Shown here one piece after another: positions 7,775-16,418 of a stretch of 64,000 nucleotides of DNA. Every line of letters starts with the position of its first letter. Positions within the stretch are counted from its first letter, which is position 1. Both the position numbers and the translations under genes were made by a program. The notes under the pieces are model-generated. The model saw nothing but the letters and a program-made list of their open reading frames with translations, searched no databases and was not told where the DNA came from. This stretch comes from Flavivirga eckloniae (GTDB taxonomy: Bacteria; Bacteroidota; Bacteroidia; Flavobacteriales; Flavobacteriaceae): the NCBI RefSeq assembly GCF_002886045.1, contig NZ_CP025791.1, positions 806,001-870,000 on the forward strand, written 5' to 3'.

Positions 7775-10279
7775 ATGAAATACGTACCTATCTTAATTGT
7801 TTTTTTGAGCTTTACCATTATTCAAATTAATGCACAAAACAAAAAAACCTTAAACATTTTAAAAACACAAAAAGCACCTAAAATTGATGGTGTTTTAGAT
7901 GATTCTGTGTGGATAAACGCGACTGATGCCGCCACAGATTTCACTCAATTTCGACCAGAAATGGGAGTTGTAGAAAAACCTCATCAAAAAAACATTGTGA
8001 AAATGGCATACGACGATAATGCTATTTATGTAGGTGCTTACCTTAAAGATAACCCCGAAGACATTCAAAAGCAGCTTACGAGCCGTGATAACTTCGGACA
8101 ATCAGATTTTTTCGGTGTGATATTAAACCCAAACAACGATGCCCAAAACGACATAGAATTTTTTGTTTTTAGCTCTGGAACACAAGCAGATGCCTTGGCA
8201 TCTCCAAACATACCGGACCAAGAAGACTTTGGCTGGAATGCGGTTTGGGATAGTGCTGTAAAGATTGTTGAAGATGGCTGGATTGTAGAAATGAAAATCC
8301 CATACAGAGCGCTACGATTTTCTAACGACGAAGTGCAAACTTGGGGCATACAGTTTCACAGGCGTTTTCGTTTAGACAACTCGCAATACTCCTGGAATCC
8401 TATAGATAGAACAAAGGGCTATAGTGGTATTTATCATGGGGAGCTTAAAGGTATAAAGAATATTAAACCGCCTACACGGTTAAGTTTCTATCCTTTTGTT
8501 TCGGTAATATCCGAATCTACAGAAGGTGAAACAGATAATAATTTTAATGTAGGGCTTGATGTAAAATACGGTATCACAGAAAATTTTACTTTAGACGCTA
8601 CCCTCATACCCGATTTTAGTCAGGCTGCTTTCGATAACAGAAGTTTAAACCTAGGTCCTTTTGAGCAGACGTTTTCTGAGCAACGACAATTTTTTAAAGA
8701 AGGGGTCGACTTGTTCAACAAAGGCGATATGTTTTTTTCTAGACGTATTGGTAATGCTCCTGTAGATTATGAAGATTTAGAAGACGAATTAATAGACAAC
8801 GATAATACAAAAGAAGACATAGTAAACAACCCAGATCAGGTAAAAACGCTAAACGCGCTTAAATTTTCCGGACGTACTAAAAAAGGTTTAGGAATTGGTT
8901 TTTTTAATGCCATTACCGAAAAAACCCAGGCTAAAATTAAAAGAACCGATTATATACGTAATCCTGTATCTCAAAACATAACAGATAGTATTATTACCTA
9001 TAGAGATAGAGTAACAGAATCTTTAGCGAATTACAACATTTTAGTTGTAGACCAACAATTTAGAAAAAACTCTTCAGTAAGTTTAATTAACACCAATGTA
9101 ACCCGCGATGGCAAATTTAGAGATGCCAATGTAACCGGTGCCTTATTCAACATTATTGATAAGAATAACAAATACAATTACAATGGCGAAGTTAAAATGA
9201 GTCTCCTTAACTTAGAAGAAGGTGCTAAAACGGGATATAGTAGTAAAATTGAATTTGGTAAAGTAAGTGGCAATTACCGTTATAACATAGGGCATGAACT
9301 CGCTGATAGAAAATTTGACATTAACGATTTAGGGCTACAGTTAAGAAATAATTATAACAACCTTTATGGCGAGGTATCGTATCGTATTTTTGAGCCAACA
9401 GAAAAATTAAATAATTTAAGGATTCGTTTAACCGCTAAATACAGTAATCTTCTTAACCCCGGAAGATATACCGGAAACAGAATTCGTTTAAGGATTTCTG
9501 CCCAAAACAAAAAACTAATGTGGTTTGGCACCAATTTTCATACACGCATAGGTAAGCAACACGATTATTTTGATCCAAGAGACACTGAAAACAACCGATT
9601 TTTCACCTATAAAAATCTTGTAACAAATACAGTATGGGTTGAAACAAATAAGAATAAAGTATTCTCTATAGAAGCCAATTTAGGCGCTGCTACTTTACTT
9701 GATAAAGAGAGAGATTTGTTCGGGCGTTGGTTTGAATTAGAACCTACGGTGCGTTTAAATGATAAACTCCGAATAAGTTATGAGTATGAATACGATAGAA
9801 ACAAAGGCGGTAGAGGCTGGGTAGATACTAACGATTCTGGAGATATTATTTATGGCCAGCGCGATCAGTTAGAAATTGAAAATAGTTTATCTGCCAGTTA
9901 TAACTTCAATCCTCTAAATGCCCTTACACTTACTTTTAGAAACTATTGGACTACAGTAGACTATGATTATGATCTATTTACCCTTTTAGACAATGGAAAA
10001 TTAACAACTGCTTCTGGTTTTAATATAGAAAATATAGATTTCGACCCCAATATTAATTTTAGCACCTGGAATTTAGACTTACGTTACTCATGGCAATTTG
10101 CTCCTGGTAGTCAGATTATAGCACTTTACAGAAACCAGTTGTTTAATGAAGATACCGCTTCTAAAGATCGGTATTTTAAAAGTCTAGATACGCTGTTCGA
10201 TCAACCTATAGATCACACTTTTTCGCTCCGTTTTATCTATTTCATAGACTATAATGAGTTAAAAAGCGTTTTAAAATAG
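7775..10279 (+). CDS. CBM9-like/DUF5916 outer-membrane protein
   Basis: I place the start at ATG 7775, giving 834 residues, because a clean Sec signal peptide (MKYVPILIVF...INAQ) begins there; an in-frame TTG lies 24 bases earlier. Residues about 30-210 look like a carbohydrate-binding-module-9 fold (IDGVLDDSVW, then DDNAIYVGAYLKD). The rest is a DUF5916-type region rich in alternating aromatic and polar strands that suggests an outer-membrane beta barrel, ending in a short strand. Substrate and role are unknown. The gene stands alone, with no SusC/D genes nearby. The family is common in Bacteroidota and is often found beside peptidases or two-component genes. Confidence 0.8.
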   Translation: MKYVPILIVFLSFTIIQINAQNKKTLNILKTQKAPKIDGVLDDSVWINATDAATDFTQFRPEMGVVEKPHQKNIVKMAYDDNAIYVGAYLKDNPEDIQKQLTSRDNFGQSDFFGVILNPNNDAQNDIEFFVFSSGTQADALASPNIPDQEDFGWNAVWDSAVKIVEDGWIVEMKIPYRALRFSNDEVQTWGIQFHRRFRLDNSQYSWNPIDRTKGYSGIYHGELKGIKNIKPPTRLSFYPFVSVISESTEGETDNNFNVGLDVKYGITENFTLDATLIPDFSQAAFDNRSLNLGPFEQTFSEQRQFFKEGVDLFNKGDMFFSRRIGNAPVDYEDLEDELIDNDNTKEDIVNNPDQVKTLNALKFSGRTKKGLGIGFFNAITEKTQAKIKRTDYIRNPVSQNITDSIITYRDRVTESLANYNILVVDQQFRKNSSVSLINTNVTRDGKFRDANVTGALFNIIDKNNKYNYNGEVKMSLLNLEEGAKTGYSSKIEFGKVSGNYRYNIGHELADRKFDINDLGLQLRNNYNNLYGEVSYRIFEPTEKLNNLRIRLTAKYSNLLNPGRYTGNRIRLRISAQNKKLMWFGTNFHTRIGKQHDYFDPRDTENNRFFTYKNLVTNTVWVETNKNKVFSIEANLGAATLLDKERDLFGRWFELEPTVRLNDKLRISYEYEYDRNKGGRGWVDTNDSGDIIYGQRDQLEIENSLSASYNFNPLNALTLTFRNYWTTVDYDYDLFTLLDNGKLTTASGFNIENIDFDPNINFSTWNLDLRYSWQFAPGSQIIALYRNQLFNEDTASKDRYFKSLDTLFDQPIDHTFSLRFIYFIDYNELKSVLK

Positions 10280-10346
10280 AAAAGTAGCGCCTAAACGTTG
10301 CTCATAAGCCTATAAAGTATTATTTTCAGCGTTCCAATTGTTAAAA

Positions 10347-11009
10347 ATGATTCAAGCAAAGAATATTCATAAATATTATGATGACTTACACGTTTTAAAA
10401 GGTGTAGACATTCATATTAAAAAAGGCGAAGTTGTTTCTATAGTTGGAGCATCTGGAGCCGGAAAAACAACTTTATTACAAATACTGGGGACTTTAGACA
10501 CAGCTTCTTCGAATGAAGATTTTGAATTGAAGATAAACGACACCAGTATAAAATCCCTAAAAGACAGAGCATTAGCTAGGTTTAGAAACGAGCATATTGG
10601 TTTTATATTTCAGTTTCATCAACTACTTCCCGAATTTACAGCTTTAGAAAATGTATGCTTGCCTGCATATATAAAAGGTACTAGAAAAGTTGATGCCGAA
10701 AAACGAGCTATCGAGCTATTAGATTTTTTAGGTTTGTCGCATCGACACGATCATAAACCAAACGAATTATCTGGAGGAGAACAACAACGTGTTGCTGTTG
10801 CAAGAGCTTTAATAAACAACCCTGATTTAATTTTTGCTGATGAACCTTCTGGTAATTTAGATAGTGAATCTGCCGAAACACTACACAGCCTGTTTTTTAA
10901 GTTACGTGATGAATTTGGACAAACCTTCGTAATTGTTACCCATAATAAAGAACTGGCTAATCTAGCAGATAGAAAACTGGTTATGGTAGATGGAAACATT
11001 ACGGTTTAA
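10347..11009 (+). CDS. ABC transporter ATP-binding protein, LolD/FtsE type
   Basis: A 220-residue ATPase of the MacB/LolD/FtsE class. It has Walker [10 protein letters not shown], a Q-loop in [20 protein letters not shown], signature LSGGEQQR, Walker [14 protein letters not shown] and the H-loop in IVTHNKEL. I prefer ATG 10347 over an in-frame TTG at 10338 because [11 protein letters not shown] is the usual beginning. LolD powers extraction of lipoproteins from the inner membrane with LolC/E-type permeases; no permease gene is adjacent, so the partner must be elsewhere. The name LolD is likely but not proven by sequence alone. Confidence 0.85.
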   Translation: MIQAKNIHKYYDDLHVLKGVDIHIKKGEVVSIVGASGAGKTTLLQILGTLDTASSNEDFELKINDTSIKSLKDRALARFRNEHIGFIFQFHQLLPEFTALENVCLPAYIKGTRKVDAEKRAIELLDFLGLSHRHDHKPNELSGGEQQRVAVARALINNPDLIFADEPSGNLDSESAETLHSLFFKLRDEFGQTFVIVTHNKELANLADRKLVMVDGNITV

Positions 11010-11056
11010 CAACATTATTTCGGTTACGTACTACTACCCCCTACCTATAAAAGAAA

Positions 11057-11110
11057 AAGGATCTATTGAATACTAGATTCAATAAATCCTTAATAACGTA
11101 ATACGTTATT
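11057..11110. terminator. Two consecutive hairpins after the ABC ATPase gene
   Basis: The first hairpin pairs 11057-11070 (AAGGATCTATTGAA) with 11078-11091, with one mismatch. It is followed immediately by a perfect 19-base palindrome at 11092-11110 (AATAACGTA-A-TACGTTATT). The first is terminator-like; the second has only a short T tract after it and could instead be a protein-binding site. The genes on both sides converge here. Confidence 0.5.
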
Positions 11111-11235
11111 TAAATTTCCACTTCACCGAAACATACCTTAGTTATGACATAGGTATGAGAATAATCATTTTAACGGAAATCTTGTCCACAAAAAGGTAGA
11201 CCCAACGCAAAACATTTAAAATACTTTACAATTGA

Positions 11236-12048
11236 TTAATCACCAAAAGGATAAGATTTACCCAATATTGTAATTGTAGAATCTTCATAATTCAATTTAA
11301 CATCCTTTAATCCACCAATATCAAGATTAAGAATACCAGATTTTATACCTCTTGGCAATAACACAAAATGTAATGGTTTTTCTACTGTTAATGTGTATTC
11401 AACATCTTTAGAACTTACACCTGTTTGCGTTCCCTCAAGCATATATTCATCATCCCAAATGTTTAAAGGCGTATCAGAACCAGCAATCCATGTTCTAGTA
11501 GAGTTTTCAGTATAATTAATGGTCGCACCTGCTTTAGTGGTAATTTTTCCATTTTCAATGGTTACACTGTAAGTTGAATTATCGTCTTGATTTTTTCCTA
11601 AATTTTTCACTTTATGTATTCCTTCAACCTTGAAATCTTCATGATAATAATCCGTAAAGGTCGTGGTATGCTCACTACCAGTCTCACCATACCAATTGGT
11701 TGAAACAATAGTAACGATCCCTTTGCGGGTTATACCATCTTTACATAATACTCCCGATTGATAATCGATGGTTGTCGTTTTAGGAAATGTTGTAAAATCC
11801 AACGGTTCTATAGTAATTATAGGACCTTCGTCTGTTTGGATTTTGCTTGATTTTGAAGTTGCTGAACTTTCAGCACTCAAAAGAGCATCGCCTCCATTAT
11901 TACCTACGTCTTGAAAAACCTTATTTACTGTAACATATTCGGTTAAAGCTTCTGTAGCAGATATGGCATCTACATTTGGTTTTACGTCATCTTCTTGACA
12001 GCTACTTAGTAAAAGTAATGCAAGAACTGGGATTATAATTTTTCTCAT
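11236..12048 (-). CDS. Predicted lipoprotein, function unknown
   Basis: A 270-residue protein with a lipoprotein signal peptide (hydrophobic stretch, then LLSSCQEDD, acylated Cys17). The acidic residues after the cysteine resemble the Bacteroidota surface-export signal, so it may lie on the cell surface. The rest is beta-rich with many threonines, including paired stretches such as GIVTIVSTNWYG and TYSVTIENGKITTKAG. I recognise no family. It stands alone between convergent and divergent neighbours. Confidence 0.7.
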   Translation of the reverse strand: MRKIIIPVLALLLLSSCQEDDVKPNVDAISATEALTEYVTVNKVFQDVGNNGGDALLSAESSATSKSSKIQTDEGPIITIEPLDFTTFPKTTTIDYQSGVLCKDGITRKGIVTIVSTNWYGETGSEHTTTFTDYYHEDFKVEGIHKVKNLGKNQDDNSTYSVTIENGKITTKAGATINYTENSTRTWIAGSDTPLNIWDDEYMLEGTQTGVSSKDVEYTLTVEKPLHFVLLPRGIKSGILNLDIGGLKDVKLNYEDSTITILGKSYPFGD

Positions 12049-12273
12049 AATACATTATTTATTTGGACTAATAACGTTATAAATTTCAATTTTAGTTCAT
12101 TCAGATGTTAAAAAATAGTATTTTCAACCAATTTTTACGCCGTTTATCGATATTTTAATTTAAAAATTATGAAAAGACACTTGTAAATTAGCGTTTTAGC
12201 CCTACTTCTTCTTAAACTACCAGCTCTGCTTTAAGTTTATTGAGAATCCTTACTTTTACATTAAAAAGTAAAC

Positions 12274-13038
12274 TTGAACAAAACCGATCTCCTAGACTTT
12301 CTTAACGCAAAAGTCATCCAATATAACAACCCAAAGTTTATAGAAAGCGATCCTATTCAAATCCCGCACCAGTTTAGTAAAAAAGAGGATATTGAAATTT
12401 CGGGATTTTTAACTGCTACTATTGCCTGGGGAAATAGAAAAAGTATTATTAATAATGCCAAACGTTTAATGGGTTTCCTAGACGGTGCTCCTTTCGATTT
12501 TGTTATAAACCACTCTGAAATTGATTTGGAAAAGCTAGCTCCCTTTGTTCATAGAACTTTTAATGGAGACGACTGTATTCAATTTATAAAATCCTTAAAG
12601 CATATTTATAAAAACCATGGAGGATTAGAGTCAGTTTTTTCAAAACATGTAGAGGCTAAGTCTTTGCAAGTATCTATTTCGAAGTTTAAATCGATATTCT
12701 TTGAAATAGATCATTTACAACGAACACAAAAGCACATTAGCGATCCTGTAAAGAATTCCGCGGCAAAACGGATTAATATGTTTTTACGATGGATGGTGAG
12801 AAATGATAATGCCGGAGTAGATTTTGGCATTTGGAAAAGCCTGTCGCCTTCTCAACTATCTTGTCCTTTAGATGTACATTCCGGAAATGTAGCAAGAAAA
12901 TTAGGGCTATTACAACGTAAACAGAACGACGCAAAAGCCTTATTGGAATTAGATACCGCCCTAAGGGAATTAGATGCCGACGATCCGGTTAAATATGATT
13001 TTGCTCTTTTTGGGTTGGGTGTTTTTGAGGGGTTTTAA
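12274..13038 (+). CDS. TIGR02757 (DUF2400) family protein
   Basis: A 254-residue protein matching the TIGR02757 family: GFLTATIAWGNRKSIINNAKRLM near the start, an RMNMFLRWMVR-like segment (RINMFLRWMVRNDNAGVDFG) in the middle and DDPVKYDFALFGLGV at the end. The function is unknown; the fold is helical and the family is widespread in Bacteroidota. The start is TTG 12274, since no in-frame ATG gives the conserved beginning. Confidence 0.88.
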   Translation: MNKTDLLDFLNAKVIQYNNPKFIESDPIQIPHQFSKKEDIEISGFLTATIAWGNRKSIINNAKRLMGFLDGAPFDFVINHSEIDLEKLAPFVHRTFNGDDCIQFIKSLKHIYKNHGGLESVFSKHVEAKSLQVSISKFKSIFFEIDHLQRTQKHISDPVKNSAAKRINMFLRWMVRNDNAGVDFGIWKSLSPSQLSCPLDVHSGNVARKLGLLQRKQNDAKALLELDTALRELDADDPVKYDFALFGLGVFEGF

Positions 13039-13169
13039 TCTTTACTGAATTAAAATACACTACACCATATTTTTTAAAACAATATTTACAAATTAATAAA
13101 CCTAAATTTACTTATTTACAAACATTAGGGAAGTACTTCAAAAATTTAATTGAATTTTCCACAAAAAAA

Positions 13170-13200
13170 AGAGACTATCTCAAAATTTGAGACAGTCTCT
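13170..13200 (-). terminator. Terminator of the M61 peptidase gene
   Basis: The arms at 13170-13184 and 13186-13200 (AGAGACTATCTCAAA against TTTGAGACAGTCTCT) pair with a single G-U wobble. On the minus strand the hairpin is followed by a run of eight T, a standard intrinsic terminator for the peptidase gene ending at 13227. Confidence 0.9.
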
Positions 13201-13226
13201 TTATAAACGTTATTTATAATACTAAA

Positions 13227-15119
13227 TTATCCTTTTAACCAAGCTTCACGCAAAGTCTTTTGAGCATCTGTAGCATCTGCTTTTTCAACTATAGCTTTAC
13301 CTGTAACATAACCTTGTGTCGTAGTTGTTTTAATAACAACTTCCTCTCCTGCTCTATCTAAAGTTACCTCGATGTCTCGTCCTGGTTGCCACATAAAAAC
13401 TTGTTGTAAAACATCATTAGCATTTTGCATAGTTAAGGCTTCACCATCAACAGACTTTATAACATCATTAGCTTTAACACCTTGTTCTTCCCAAAAACTA
13501 TTTTTTAATGCCATATCTGTAAAGAATATGGTTCCTTTCTGCGGATCGCCACTCACAATAGGCACTCCATTCATTAATATATAGTTAGCTTCCAATTTCC
13601 CCTCTCCTATTTCTAAGCCTACTTTTTCGAAAAACTTGTTATAATCTATTGGCGTATCTCCAACAACATGAGTATCGAAAAATCCTCGTAAAGAAGGATA
13701 TGTCATAGCCACAATTTCGTCTATAAGCTTATCATCTTCAAATGGTTTATTCTTTCCATATTTATTCGATAGCTCTTTCATTAAAGATAAAATGCCTCTT
13801 TCGCCATTGCTTTCTTCACGCATTAAAATATCAATACACATCCCAATTAATGCTCCTTTTTGGTATACGTTTAAATATTCATCCTTATAAGGATCCTTTA
13901 AAACATTCTCGCTCATTATAGTAAAACTCATGGCATCGTTCATTTGCTTAGACCGCTGAATTTTATCCATAATTCTATTGTAAAAATCAGATTCGGAAAC
14001 AAGTCCTTGATCTACTTGAAATAACGTCGCAAAATACTCCGTTACCCCCTCATACATCCACAAATGCTTAGAGAACGTTGGATTGTGATAATCAAAATAA
14101 TGAACATCTTCAGAATGTACACTTAAAGGCGTAACGATATGAAAAAATTCATGAGATACCACATCCGTCATACTCTCATCTAAAGCCTCTTTAGGCATCG
14201 ATTCTGGCATCACTACTACTGTTGAAGTATGATGCTCTAATGCACCAAATCCTTTTGGTGAATCTTCCTTACCTTCAGATAAATACAAATAAATATCGTA
14301 ACGCGGTGTCGCATTTATATCACCCAAATATGCTTTTTGTGCCTCCATCATTTTAAATATCGTCTCTTTTAAAGACTTAGCAGAATGCACTTTGTTAGGC
14401 GAATATACACTTAGTACAATTTTAATATCACCTACCTTAAACTCTTCAACATCTAAGTTTCCATACATCATAGGGTTATCGGTAATATCGAAATACCTTG
14501 TAGCAAAATAACTTGTAGTGACGCTTTTTCCATCTTCGCTAGTCTTAGAACCTACATTTTGCAGTGCAGAAGTACGAACAAAATCTGCCGGAGCCGTAAC
14601 GTCTAGTTTATATTGATTCTTTTTTAAAGAATCGAAGTAACCAATAAAGCCATGTAAATTTAACACGTAGTTATTAGGTTCGATATTAGTCCCAGAAGGC
14701 GAAAAAGGAGCTTCTTTTCCTATACCTCCATTCACTTCAATATCATAAGTATCATTAACTAAATAAGTAATTTTATCCAACTCCTTTGCATTACTAATAG
14801 ACCATGTGTTAGTATCTACTTTATTTACAGGCAGCTCATTTCCTTTATAATCAATCGCTTTAAAACCATCAATATACTTACCAAAATCACTCACAGAATA
14901 AGTACCCTGTACCACTTTTGGCAAACGATACGTTACGGTTTCCACAGTAAAACGTCCCGGATTAATTGTTACCGGCGCTTTATCGTTTTCTATACCTGTT
15001 AAGTTTATTGCTGTTTCTATTGGCAAGCTTACGGCCAAATCGTTCTTTGCATTCTTAGTTGAACTACAACTAGCTAGTAAAATACCCGCAAATAACGCGG
15101 CAAATGTCTTAGTATTCAT
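13227..15119 (-). CDS. M61 family metallopeptidase with C-terminal PDZ domain
   Basis: A 630-residue lipoprotein (LLASCSS, Cys18) of the M61 glycyl-aminopeptidase family. It has an N-terminal beta-sandwich, then the zinc site HEFFH at residues 323-327, a downstream MYEGVTEYFA helix supplying the third ligand and a GALEHHTS substrate-binding motif just before the zinc helix. A PDZ domain follows near residues 520-600 (GVKANDVIKSVDGE). It probably trims peptides at the outer membrane or in the periplasm. Length and domain order are normal. It is monocistronic, with its own terminator. Confidence 0.92.
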   Translation of the reverse strand: MNTKTFAALFAGILLASCSSTKNAKNDLAVSLPIETAINLTGIENDKAPVTINPGRFTVETVTYRLPKVVQGTYSVSDFGKYIDGFKAIDYKGNELPVNKVDTNTWSISNAKELDKITYLVNDTYDIEVNGGIGKEAPFSPSGTNIEPNNYVLNLHGFIGYFDSLKKNQYKLDVTAPADFVRTSALQNVGSKTSEDGKSVTTSYFATRYFDITDNPMMYGNLDVEEFKVGDIKIVLSVYSPNKVHSAKSLKETIFKMMEAQKAYLGDINATPRYDIYLYLSEGKEDSPKGFGALEHHTSTVVVMPESMPKEALDESMTDVVSHEFFHIVTPLSVHSEDVHYFDYHNPTFSKHLWMYEGVTEYFATLFQVDQGLVSESDFYNRIMDKIQRSKQMNDAMSFTIMSENVLKDPYKDEYLNVYQKGALIGMCIDILMREESNGERGILSLMKELSNKYGKNKPFEDDKLIDEIVAMTYPSLRGFFDTHVVGDTPIDYNKFFEKVGLEIGEGKLEANYILMNGVPIVSGDPQKGTIFFTDMALKNSFWEEQGVKANDVIKSVDGEALTMQNANDVLQQVFMWQPGRDIEVTLDRAGEEVVIKTTTTQGYVTGKAIVEKADATDAQKTLREAWLKG

Positions 15120-15217
15120 CTAAATTTAGTTTATTTCTTTTAACGACGCACAAATTACCATTATGTTACGGGCTCTTTTCTTAAGGATATGTTAAAAAGA
15201 TAAATTATATTCGCTCA

Positions 15218-16225
15218 ATGCAAAATTCCTTAGTTAGTATACTCATTCCTTTTAAAAATACCGAAGCGTACTTAGAAGATTGTTTGGTATCTATTTTAAA
15301 TCAGACTTATACAAATTGGGAGTTGCTTATAGTTGACGATTCGTCCACCGATTCCAGTTTTGATATCGTTGAAGGTTTTGCAAAAAAGGATAGTAGAATA
15401 ACGCTTTTAAAAAATAAAGGTACTGGTATAATTGATGCCTTACGATTAGCTTTTAAACATAGTAAAGGCACTCTTATTACAAGAATGGATAGCGACGATA
15501 TTATGCGTACTAATAAATTAGAGGTATTGGTAAACAATTTATCGGCACACGGAAAACAGCACGTTGCCATTGGTTTGGTAAATTACTTTTCTAAGGAAGG
15601 CATAAAAGAAGGTTTTAAAAACTACGAACTATGGCTTAACGATCTAACAAAAACAGGAACTAATTATTCCGAAATTTATAAGGAATGTGTTATCCCCTCA
15701 CCTTCATGGATGGTTCACAGAAGTGATTTAATGGCATGCAATGCTTTTAACCCAAACAGATATCCCGAAGATTACGATTTAGCCTTTAGGTTTTATAAGC
15801 ACCAATATACATGTATTCCCTGTGATGCTGTTATTCATGATTGGAGGGATTATAGCTCGCGAACCTCAAGAACACACGTGCATTATGCAGAGAATCATTT
15901 TATAGATATTAAACTGCGTTACTTTTTGGAATTGGATTACAATCCTAATAAAACCCTCGTTATTTGGGGTGCCGGTAACAAAGGAAAAGTAGTCGCTAAA
16001 ACGCTTATTAAAAAAGCCGTCCCTTTTGAATGGATTTGCGATAACCCCAATAAAATAGGAAGAGACATCTATGGTAAAGTATTAAAACCTTTTAGTGCTT
16101 TGGAAACTATTGAGAATCCTCAAAGTATTATTACTGTTGCCAATAAAGGAGCTCAAATAGTGATTAAAAAATATATGGATGCTCTTAACATGAAAAATAT
16201 TTTCGATTACGTTTTCTTCTGTTAA
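15218..16225 (+). CDS. Glycosyltransferase family 2 fused to a Rossmann-like domain
   Basis: Residues 1-230 form a GT-A glycosyltransferase of family 2: SILIPFKNTEAYLEDCL, LLIVDDSSTD, and the metal-binding DSDD in ITRMDSDDIMR. Residues about 245-335 form a separate domain beginning LVIWGAGNKGKVV, a GxGxxG-like nucleotide-binding loop, ending with a conserved FDYVFF. The transferase probably adds a sugar to a glycan or lipid at the inner face of the membrane, though no transmembrane helix is visible. Acceptor and sugar cannot be read from the sequence. It is monocistronic. Confidence 0.85.
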   Translation: MQNSLVSILIPFKNTEAYLEDCLVSILNQTYTNWELLIVDDSSTDSSFDIVEGFAKKDSRITLLKNKGTGIIDALRLAFKHSKGTLITRMDSDDIMRTNKLEVLVNNLSAHGKQHVAIGLVNYFSKEGIKEGFKNYELWLNDLTKTGTNYSEIYKECVIPSPSWMVHRSDLMACNAFNPNRYPEDYDLAFRFYKHQYTCIPCDAVIHDWRDYSSRTSRTHVHYAENHFIDIKLRYFLELDYNPNKTLVIWGAGNKGKVVAKTLIKKAVPFEWICDNPNKIGRDIYGKVLKPFSALETIENPQSIITVANKGAQIVIKKYMDALNMKNIFDYVFFC

Positions 16226-16265
16226 TTTCTACAATACTTATACGTATATTCATTATCATTTTCTA

Positions 16266-16283
16266 TATTTCGTTAACGAAATA
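16266..16283. promoter_or_regulatory. 18-bp perfect palindrome, possible operator
   Basis: TATTTCGTTAACGAAATA is perfectly self-complementary. It lies in the 193-base gap between the glycosyltransferase and the BatA-like gene, about 110 bases before the candidate promoter. There is no T tract, so a binding site is more likely than a terminator. Confidence 0.4.
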
Positions 16284-16394
16284 CTTTCATGAATTAATGT
16301 AAGCTCGTTTTAATCCAAGTAAATTATTGAACAAAGGAAACTAAATAGAATTTTTTTCGTTTTATCCAATAACTCGAAAACGAAAAAAAATATG

Positions 16395-16402
16395 TAGTTT
16401 TG
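16395..16402 (+). promoter_or_regulatory. Candidate -7 box of the BatA-like operon
   Basis: TAGTTTTG matches TAnnTTTG and ends 16 bases before the start codon at 16419. No TTTG is visible at the expected -33 position. Confidence 0.4.
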
Positions 16403-16418
16403 ACAAATCTAAAAATGA

